Source of the DNA: Candidatus Merdivicinus intestinigallinarum | GTDB taxonomy: Bacteria > Bacillota > Clostridia > Oscillospirales > Ruminococcaceae | Assembly (NCBI GenBank): GCA_018713335.1 | Contig: DVOW01000025.1 | Span: 1 to 46,456 of the forward strand | DNA: 46,456 nucleotides | Direction: 5' to 3' | The notes under the pieces: generated by a model | The model's database searches: none | Seen by the model: only the letters and a program-made list of their open reading frames with translations | Told to the model about the DNA's origin: nothing | Shown: positions 5,887 through 12,018 of the stretch, one piece after another | Layout of the letters: each line of letters opens with the position of its first letter | Numbering within the stretch: position 1 is the first letter of the stretch | Made by a program: the position numbers and the translations under genes

Positions 5887-6549
5887 ATGACCAATGAAGA
5901 ACTGGCGCGCGCAATCAAGGCGGGAAATACTGTCCTTTATAACGATTTGTGGAAGCAGGTGGAGCCGTTTGTTATAAAGTACGCCCGCTGCTTCTATACG
6001 GCGCATGAAAGTGCTTGTATCAGTCATGGGGTAACGGATGACGATTTGACGCAAAGCGGCTTTCTGGCGGTTGTGGGGGCGGTAAAGGACTATAAGCCCG
6101 AAACTGGCTACCGCTTTACAACCTTCCTCAAATTCCACTTGAAACAGCAATTTTATGCCGCATTGCACGGCGGCAGGCGCAGAAAAACGGAAGATATGCT
6201 GAACTGCTGCGACAGTCTGGACAAACCAGTAGGAAAAAATGAGGACGGGAACCTGTTAGACTGCATTCTTGACCCGGACAGCCAGTTCCTTTATGAGGAT
6301 ATAGACAGCCATATTCTGAAAGAAGAATTGCGGGAAGAAATGGAAGGCTGCCTAAACTCCATTAAGCCAGCCCGCGCGGAGGTTTTGCGCCTGATATTCT
6401 ATGATGGAACCACCTTGCAGGAAGCCGGAAAGCGAACAGGCCGGACAAAGGAGCGAATCCGGCAGATCAGGAACTTGGGGCTGAAAGACCTGACAGAACC
6501 TGAACTGCTTTCCCGCTTGCAGCAGTATCGGGAGGATCTGGACACATAA
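5887..6549 (+). CDS. Sigma-70-family factor of the mobile element
   Basis: ATG 5887 is preferred over an upstream TTG at 5821; the ribosome site (TTGGGGGCT) is modest. The 220-residue protein has a sigma region 2 at about residues 50-100 (DDLTQSGFLAVVGAVKDY, then FTTFLKFHLKQQF, then GGRRRK) and a region 4 helix-turn-helix at about 150-205 (LIFYDGTTLQEAGKRTGRTKERIRQIRN). Regions 1.1 and 3 are missing, so it is a small phage/ICE-type sigma factor that would direct RNA polymerase to element (or helper) promoters. It stands alone, last before the attachment site and is followed by a terminator. Cognate promoters are not identified. Confidence 0.85.
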   Translation: MTNEELARAIKAGNTVLYNDLWKQVEPFVIKYARCFYTAHESACISHGVTDDDLTQSGFLAVVGAVKDYKPETGYRFTTFLKFHLKQQFYAALHGGRRRKTEDMLNCCDSLDKPVGKNEDGNLLDCILDPDSQFLYEDIDSHILKEELREEMEGCLNSIKPARAEVLRLIFYDGTTLQEAGKRTGRTKERIRQIRNLGLKDLTEPELLSRLQQYREDLDT

Positions 6550-6568
6550 GCCAGCCCATAAAACAAAA

Positions 6569-6597
6569 GCAGCCGTTTGCATTTTCGGCTGTTTTTC
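6569..6597 (+). terminator. Terminator of the sigma-factor gene
   Basis: CAGCCG / CGGCTG stem (6570-6575, 6586-6591) followed by TTTTT. Confidence 0.7.
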
Positions 6598-6623
6598 AGT
6601 TATTTTCAGTAAATTTTAAAGGC

Positions 6624-6645
6624 AATAAGACACAAATAAGACACA
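6624..6645. repeat. Tandem 11-bp repeat at the element end (possible integrase arm sites)
   Basis: AATAAGACACA occurs twice without a gap (6624-6634, 6635-6645), about 70 bp from the tRNA 3' end. Tyrosine recombinases bind short direct repeats (arm-type sites) beside the crossover site, and no gene covers this stretch. The assignment as arm sites is inference. Confidence 0.45.
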
Positions 6646-6666
6646 AAAACCGGCTTTTTCAGCCAT

Positions 6667-6709
6667 GAGAAAAAAGAAAGAACCCCGCAAACGCCTTGTT
6701 TACGGGGTT
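6667..6709 (-). terminator. Terminator of the tRNA-Thr gene
   Basis: Minus strand: AACCCCGTAAAC / GTTTGCGGGGTT stem (6709-6698, 6692-6681) followed by a T-rich run (6680-6667), starting 5 nt after the tRNA CCA. Confidence 0.75.
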
Positions 6710-6713
6710 TATT

Positions 6714-6789
6714 TGGAGCTGAAGATCGGACTTGAACCGACGACCTGCTGATTACGAATCAGCTGCTCTACCGACTGAGCCACTTCAGC
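6714..6789 (-). tRNA. tRNA-Thr (anticodon CGU)
   Basis: Complete 76-nt cloverleaf on the minus strand: acceptor GCTGAAG/CTTCAGC, D arm GCTC...GAGC, anticodon stem GCTGA/TCAGC with loop TTCGTAA (anticodon CGT, reads ACG), T arm GTCGG-TTCAAGT-CCGAT, discriminator T and an encoded CCA. The 3' end faces the mobile element, the usual orientation for tRNA-borne attachment sites, so its 3' half is the probable att core. The other copy would lie left of the window. Confidence 0.95.
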
Positions 6790-6862
6790 ATACGGGAAGA
6801 GAGCTTCTTCCCGATTTTCAGAACAAACCAATTATATCACATTTTAAGGCCTTTGTAAAGGG

Positions 6863-8092
6863 CTATTCCGCATATTTCTTCGCAAGACCCAGCAGCATCT
6901 GCGGGATCAGCTCCAAATGCTCCGCCACCACATACTCGAACCGGCCGTGGCCGTTGTGGGTGCCGGTAAAGAGGTTGGGACAGGGCAGGCCCATGTAGGA
7001 AAGCCGTGCGCCGTCGGTGCCGCCCCGGACCGGCAGGATTTTCGGCTCGATGCCAAGCTCCGCCATCACCGCTTTGGCGTTGTCAATCAGGTGGATATGG
7101 GGAAGGATCTGCTCCTCCATATTGTAGTAAGAATCCGTCAAGACCAGTTCCACCGTGCCTTCCCCGTATTTGCGGTTCAGATACTGGGCGGCGTCTTTGA
7201 AATTCTCCTTTTTCTTTTCAAAGAGTTCCCGATTGTGGTCCCGAATAATATACTCGCACTCCGTCTGTTCCACATTGCCGGTGATGCTGTCCAGATGGTG
7301 GAACCCTTCCCGTCCTTCGGTAAAGGCCGGGTTCTCAAAAGCCGGGAGCATGGCTTCAAATTCCATGGCCAGCAGGATGGAGTTGACCATCTGCCCCTTG
7401 GCGGAACCAGGGTGGATGCTCCGGCCGCGGAACACTGCCCGGGCGTCGCAAGCGTTGAAGTTCTCATATTCCAGCTCGCCCACAGCGCCGCCGTCCACGG
7501 TATAGGCAAACTGCGCCCCAAAGCCGGGGACGTCAAAACGGTCGGCCCCTTCGCCGATTTCCTCGTCCGGGGTGAAGCCGATGCAGATCTTCCCATGGGG
7601 GATCTCCGGATGGGCCGTCAGATACTCCACAAAGCCCATGATCCCGGCCACGCCGGCCTTGTCGTCGCCTCCAAGAAGGGTGGAGCCGTCGGTGGAAACA
7701 ATGGTTTTCCCCACATATTCCAGCAAACTGGGGAATTTTTTCGGGGACAGGACCAGGTTTTCCACAGGGTCCAGTACAATATCCCCGCCGTCATAGTTTT
7801 CTGTGATCTTCGGGTGCACATCCTTGCCGGAAACGGCGCAGGAGGTGTCCAGGTGGGCGATAAAGCCCAGGGCCGGGCAGTTTTCCTTGCCGGGAGTGGC
7901 CGGGATGGAGGCGTAAACATAGCCGAACTCATCCTGCCGGGCGTCGGCAAGACCCAGGGCCTCCAGCTCCTCTTTCACCATTTTCCCCAGGACCAGCTGG
8001 CCGGGGGTGCTGGGATGGGCCCCGGAATGGGGGTCGGACTCGGTATCTACCGCCGCATAGCGGAGAAATTTCTGCAAAACGGTTTCGCTCAT
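6863..8092 (-). CDS. pepT: Peptidase T (tripeptide aminopeptidase)
   Basis: Cytoplasmic zinc aminopeptidase of the M20B family that removes the N-terminal residue from tripeptides in peptide use. 409 residues, the usual length. Metal-site motifs are all present: H80 in AHLDTS, D143 in GGDDKAG, the catalytic E177-E178 in PDEEIGEG, D200 in TVDGG and the C-terminal His in GTHNGHGRFE. ATG 8092 follows a GGAAGGATC-type ribosome site. Single gene, first chromosomal gene after the tRNA, and divergent from the HAD gene. Confidence 0.95.
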   Translation of the reverse strand: MSETVLQKFLRYAAVDTESDPHSGAHPSTPGQLVLGKMVKEELEALGLADARQDEFGYVYASIPATPGKENCPALGFIAHLDTSCAVSGKDVHPKITENYDGGDIVLDPVENLVLSPKKFPSLLEYVGKTIVSTDGSTLLGGDDKAGVAGIMGFVEYLTAHPEIPHGKICIGFTPDEEIGEGADRFDVPGFGAQFAYTVDGGAVGELEYENFNACDARAVFRGRSIHPGSAKGQMVNSILLAMEFEAMLPAFENPAFTEGREGFHHLDSITGNVEQTECEYIIRDHNRELFEKKKENFKDAAQYLNRKYGEGTVELVLTDSYYNMEEQILPHIHLIDNAKAVMAELGIEPKILPVRGGTDGARLSYMGLPCPNLFTGTHNGHGRFEYVVAEHLELIPQMLLGLAKKYAE

Positions 8093-8223
8093 AATGATCC
8101 TTCCTTTCTGCCCTTATTGTACCACAAATCTTTCCCAAACGGAAGGTTTCTTTGGGAAAAACCTGGCGGTGCGGCCCCAAGTTATGGTATGATAGAGGAA
8201 AAGCCCAGTGAAAGGAGCATTTT

Positions 8224-8889
8224 ATGGATTTTTCGGAAAAGAAGTTTATCATATGGGATTTGGACGGCACCCTCACCGACCCGGCCGACGGCATCACCCG
8301 TTCGGTGCAGGCGGCGCTCAGGTATTTCGGGTTGTCCGCCTCCCGGGAGGAGCTTTTGGACTTTATCGGCCCGCCTTTGGCCGATTCCTTTGCCGGGAAA
8401 TTCGGCTTCTCCCAAAAACAGTGTGAGGAAGCCATCCGGCACTACCGGGAATATTTTTCCAAAACCGGGATGTTTGAGAACCGGGTGTATCCCGGCATCC
8501 CGGAGCTGCTCCGGCAGATTCAGGCCGCCGGGAAACAGAACTTCCTGGCCAGCTCCAAGCCGGAGGTTTTCTGCCGGAAAATTTTGGACCATTTTTCCAT
8601 CCTGGAGCCATTTTCCCAAATTGCCGGCAGCGATTTGGAGGGGAAACGGGCGGAGAAACACGCGGTCCTCCAATACCTGCTGGAGCAAAGCGGCATCGAC
8701 CCGGAAAAGGCTGTGATGATCGGCGACCGGAAATTCGACGTGCTGGGCGCGGCGGAGTTTTCCATGCCATGTATCGGCGTTTTGTGGGGCTACGGCAGCC
8801 GGGAGGAGCTGGAAACAGCCGGCGCCGCGGCCGCTGTGTCCACGCCGGAGGAACTTTCCCGGCTGCTGTTGGGGGAAAGCAGGGGTTAA
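8224..8889 (+). CDS. HAD-superfamily phosphatase (phosphoglycolate phosphatase/5'-nucleotidase-like)
   Basis: 221-residue haloacid-dehalogenase hydrolase. Motif I WDLDGT (D12 nucleophile, D14), an alpha-helical cap at about residues 17-85, motif II ASSKP near 112-116 and motif IV GDRKFD near 165-170. The pattern with FIGPPL in the cap is typical of Gph/YjjG-like phosphatases, acting on small phosphorylated metabolites; the substrate cannot be read from sequence. AAAGGAG precedes ATG 8224. Its stop TAA shares bases with the stop of the convergent acetyltransferase (8886-8889). Confidence 0.85.
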   Translation: MDFSEKKFIIWDLDGTLTDPADGITRSVQAALRYFGLSASREELLDFIGPPLADSFAGKFGFSQKQCEEAIRHYREYFSKTGMFENRVYPGIPELLRQIQAAGKQNFLASSKPEVFCRKILDHFSILEPFSQIAGSDLEGKRAEKHAVLQYLLEQSGIDPEKAVMIGDRKFDVLGAAEFSMPCIGVLWGYGSREELETAGAAAAVSTPEELSRLLLGESRG

Positions 8890-9464
8890 GGTTCCAAATT
8901 TAGGTAAGGACTTAAATTGCGGTGGGAATTCCGGTCGGAAACCTTCCTGGCCGGGACTCCCGCCCAGGTGGTGCCGGGTTCGCTGATGGAACGGACCACT
9001 ACGGCCCCCGCCCCAATGGCCACGTCGTCTGCAATGGTGACCGGGCCGATAATCTTCGCGCCGCTGCCGATGAACACGTTGTCCCCGATGGCGGCCGCCT
9101 GGGCGCTGCCGTTAGTTGCGCCGATGCAGACCCCTTCGTGGATGCGGCAGTTTTTTCCCACCCGGGCGGTGTGGTTCACGGTGACGCTGCCGGGATGGGC
9201 GATGGAAAGCCCCGGCCCGAAAACGTCCCGGGGAATGGTGAAGCCGCCGCATTTGAGCCCCAGATTGTGGGCCCGGAAGCGGTAGTATAACGCCGGGATC
9301 TGCCAAGCGCCGCCTCGGGCGGAATAATACTCCCATTTCCGCAGGGCAATGGTAAATTTCCAAATTTCATCTCCAAACAGCTGCGGGCGCTTTTTCCCGG
9401 CGATCCGCAAAGCCAATCGATCCTGCTCCAAATAATGGCGCAGTTCCTTTTTATCCCGTATCAT
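8886..9464 (-). CDS. Hexapeptide-repeat acetyltransferase (serine O-acetyltransferase-like)
   Basis: 192 residues from ATG 9464 (AGGCAGGAA upstream). Residues about 80-175 are a left-handed beta-helix with hexapeptide turns (HPGSVTVNHTARVGKNCRI, VCIGATNG, IGDNVFIGSGAKIIG, VAIGAGAVVV), and the catalytic-type His of HPG. The N-terminal part resembles small CysE/EpsH-like proteins used in polysaccharide or LPS-type surface synthesis (YYRFRAHNLGLKCG). Not linked to cysteine genes, so acetylation of a sugar or surface polymer is as likely as serine. Confidence 0.8.
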   Translation of the reverse strand: MIRDKKELRHYLEQDRLALRIAGKKRPQLFGDEIWKFTIALRKWEYYSARGGAWQIPALYYRFRAHNLGLKCGGFTIPRDVFGPGLSIAHPGSVTVNHTARVGKNCRIHEGVCIGATNGSAQAAAIGDNVFIGSGAKIIGPVTIADDVAIGAGAVVVRSISEPGTTWAGVPARKVSDRNSHRNLSPYLNLEP

Positions 9465-9665
9465 GAGGGGATTCCTGCCTTTCTTTTGTCCTTGTCTCAA
9501 TGAGCACGGAATTGCAATCCAATGATACAGTGTCGCACCTTCGGCTTTTTGTTGCACATTTCGGAAAAATCTTCCTTTCGACAAATTACGAAATGTATAA
9601 TACACAAAAAATCAACAGAAATTCCCCTGGATTTTTCTGGGAAACCATGCTACAATGAAGAAAAC

Positions 9666-9680
9666 TGAAACGTTTTACAG
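9666..9680 (+). promoter_or_regulatory. Possible LacI/CcpA-type operator before the GH95 gene
   Basis: CTGAAAC-GTTTTACAG (9665-9680) is a near-palindrome centred on CG, as bound by LacI-family sugar regulators, just downstream of a TACAAT -10-like hexamer (9651-9656) and directly before the ribosome site AGGAGG. It is one base short of the CcpA cre consensus. Confidence 0.35.
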
Positions 9681-9691
9681 GAGGAAATCCC

Positions 9692-11899
9692 ATGCAGAAG
9701 CTAGTTTACCAAACCCCGCCCAAGGAGTGGATGGAGGGCCTGCCCATCGGCAACGGGCGGCTGGCCGCCATGGTCTGGGGCGATGACAAAGACCGGCTGA
9801 CCTTGAATCACGAATGGCTGTGGACCGGCCGCAACAAGGGCCGGAAGGTGCGGCAGTCGGCGGAAGGGCTGCCCCTGGTCCGGGAAGCTATCCGGAACGG
9901 GGAGCATTTTACAGCCACGGCCCTGGCCAACAGCTTTTTTGGAGGCAAAGGCGGCATTTCCGGCATCCCGGGACAGGTGGACGATTACCAGCCCGCCGGG
10001 GAGCTTACTTTCCAGCTAACCGGGGAAAGCGGCTTTGTGAGCCGGGAGCTGGACATCCGCACCGGACTTGCAAAGGTGTGGCGCAAAAGCGGGGAGGCCC
10101 TGGTGAAGGGCGAGTTTTTTGCCGACTGCACGGGCCAGTGCCTGTCCGCCCGGTGGGAAAGCGAAACGCCCTTTTCCGGAGAACTTTCCATCAGCCGAGA
10201 GGCCGAGGAGGGCACGGCGGTTTCCATTACCGCAAAGGAAAACCTGCTCCGGCTGGATGGGAGCATTTCCGGCGGCATCCGGTTCGCGGCCCAGGCCAAG
10301 GTCTGCACCGACGGGGCTGTGACGGTGCAAGGGGAGAAACTTTCCGTACAAAACGCAAAATATATCCAAATAGTCATCAATATGGCCACTTCCCGGGAGG
10401 ATCTGGAACGGGAGCTGGCCGCTTACGATTTGGACGCCGCCCAGTATGAGCAGGCAAAGGCCCGGCACATTGCCCGGTTTTCGGACGTCATGGGCCGGCT
10501 GGACTTTGCCCTGGAGGAAGACGAAGGCCTTTCCTCTTTACCTACGGATGAGCGCATCCGCCGGGTCAAAGAGGGGCAGAAGGACAACGGGATTTCGGAA
10601 TTGTATTTTGATTACGGCCGGTACCTGCTGGTGTCCTCCTCCATCTGCGGGGAGCTGCCCGCCAATTTGCAGGGCAAATGGAACGACAGCCTGACCCCGG
10701 CTTGGAACAGCGACTACCATTTTGACATCAACCTTCAGATGAATTACTGGATGGCCGAGCCTGCCGGGATGCCGGAGTGCGCCAAGGCTTTGATCCGGTA
10801 TGTCCGGAGTTTCTTAGAATCTGGCCGGGAAGCGGCGAAAAAACTCTATGGATGCCGCGGAATCTTTTTACCTATTCAGACGGACGCCTGGGGGATCTCC
10901 ACTCCGGAATCCTACGGCTGGGCGGCCTGGATTGGCGCGGCCCCCTGGATCGCCCGGCACCTTTGGGACCATTACCGGTATTCCGGCGATTTGGAATACC
11001 TGAAAAACGAAGCTTACGAGTTTTTCACCGCTGTGGCGGAATTTTACGAGGATTACCTGCAAAAAGATGAAAAAGGCGTTTATCAGATCCTTCCCAGCCA
11101 GTCCCCGGAAAACGCCACTTCGGAAATCGGCTGTTTCCCGGTGCTCATTGACCAGTCCTCCGCTATGGACGTCCAGCTGTGCTGCGACGCCCTGACCTAT
11201 GCCATCCGTTCCGCGGAGATTTTAGGCGTGGATGGGGAAAAGGCGGCCCGCTGGAAAGAACTGCGGGACAACCTGCCGCCCTTTGCCATCGGTTCCGATG
11301 ATCGGCTCATGGAATGGCAGAAGGAATACACTGAGCGTGAACCGGGCCACCGGCATTTGTCCCACCTGTACGGCATGTACCCCTCCGACCTGTTCACCCC
11401 GGACACCCGGCCGGAACAGTACGCGGCAGGAATCCGTTCTTTGCAGCACCGCCTGTCCCACGGCGGCGGCCACACCGGCTGGAGCCGGGCCTGGGTATCC
11501 TGCCTGTCGGCCAGATTGGGGAACAAGGAGGAATTTTACCAGCATTACACGGCCCTGATCAAGGATTTCGCCACGGTGAGCCTTTTGGACCTGCACCCGC
11601 CCCGCATTTTCCAGATTGACGGCAACCTGGGGGCGGTGGCCGCCGGACTTGAGGCGGTTGTGAGCTTCTACGACGATACCGCCCACCTGCTGCGGGGCAT
11701 CCCGGCGGAATGGGGGACCGGCCACTTAAACGGCGTGAAAATCCCCGGCGGGCACACGGTGAATGTTTCCTGGAAGGACGGCAAGCTGGAAAGCCTGTCT
11801 GTCGCCATGGGCTTTGAACCCAAGGCAAACCTGGAATGGGAAGGGAAGGCCTTCCTTGCGGAGGGGGACCCCGGCCAGCTGATCCAGTTTGAAGTGTAA
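9692..11899 (+). CDS. Glycoside hydrolase family 95 (alpha-L-fucosidase/L-galactosidase type)
   Basis: 735 residues without signal peptide, so cytoplasmic. N-terminal beta-sandwich (LPIGNGRLAAMVWG, NHEWLWTG), then an (alpha/alpha)6 barrel with WNDSLTPAWNSDYHF and INLQMNYW near residues 330-350, SQSPENATSE near 470 and FQIDGNLG near 635. Family knowledge (BbAfcA): the acid is the Glu of PEN, and Asp of IDG plus two Asn of an N-x-N motif form the base relay; here the motif before LQMNYW reads D-I-N, so the first Asn is Asp. Hydrolysis of inverting alpha-1,2-fucosidic or L-galactosidic linkages is the family activity. Monocistronic, with a good AGGAGGAAAT ribosome site. Confidence 0.88.
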   Translation: MQKLVYQTPPKEWMEGLPIGNGRLAAMVWGDDKDRLTLNHEWLWTGRNKGRKVRQSAEGLPLVREAIRNGEHFTATALANSFFGGKGGISGIPGQVDDYQPAGELTFQLTGESGFVSRELDIRTGLAKVWRKSGEALVKGEFFADCTGQCLSARWESETPFSGELSISREAEEGTAVSITAKENLLRLDGSISGGIRFAAQAKVCTDGAVTVQGEKLSVQNAKYIQIVINMATSREDLERELAAYDLDAAQYEQAKARHIARFSDVMGRLDFALEEDEGLSSLPTDERIRRVKEGQKDNGISELYFDYGRYLLVSSSICGELPANLQGKWNDSLTPAWNSDYHFDINLQMNYWMAEPAGMPECAKALIRYVRSFLESGREAAKKLYGCRGIFLPIQTDAWGISTPESYGWAAWIGAAPWIARHLWDHYRYSGDLEYLKNEAYEFFTAVAEFYEDYLQKDEKGVYQILPSQSPENATSEIGCFPVLIDQSSAMDVQLCCDALTYAIRSAEILGVDGEKAARWKELRDNLPPFAIGSDDRLMEWQKEYTEREPGHRHLSHLYGMYPSDLFTPDTRPEQYAAGIRSLQHRLSHGGGHTGWSRAWVSCLSARLGNKEEFYQHYTALIKDFATVSLLDLHPPRIFQIDGNLGAVAAGLEAVVSFYDDTAHLLRGIPAEWGTGHLNGVKIPGGHTVNVSWKDGKLESLSVAMGFEPKANLEWEGKAFLAEGDPGQLIQFEV

Positions 11900-11913
11900 A
11901 GATCAGTGAAAAA

Positions 11914-11949
11914 GGGCGGATGTTTGCTTGCATCCGCCCGTTCAATTTT
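11914..11949. terminator. Bidirectional terminator between GH95 and the P-type ATPase
   Basis: GGGCGGATG / CATCCGCCC perfect stem (11914-11922, 11931-11939) followed by TTTTT on the plus strand and preceded by A-rich sequence for the minus strand. Confidence 0.8.
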
Positions 11950-11973
11950 TGTAGGGGCCGCCGTTGGCCGCCT
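11950..11973. repeat. Single GTAGGGG-type palindromic repeat
   Basis: TGTAGGGGCCGCCGTTGGCC and following bases match the bounded palindromes clustered at 21296-21586 (GTAGGGG edge, then a GC-rich inverted repeat GGCCGCCgttGGCCGCC). It shows the family is dispersed in the genome. Confidence 0.6.
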
Positions 11974-12018
11974 GCTATTTTAAGAGAATGCCGCCCCATG
12001 TTTTTTGAATAGGCCGTT

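Noticed and set aside
6917-8716. A 599-residue open frame opposite pepT and the HAD gene
   Set aside because: It lies antisense to two clear enzymes, has no ribosome site and low-complexity sequence typical of the complement of GC-rich genes.
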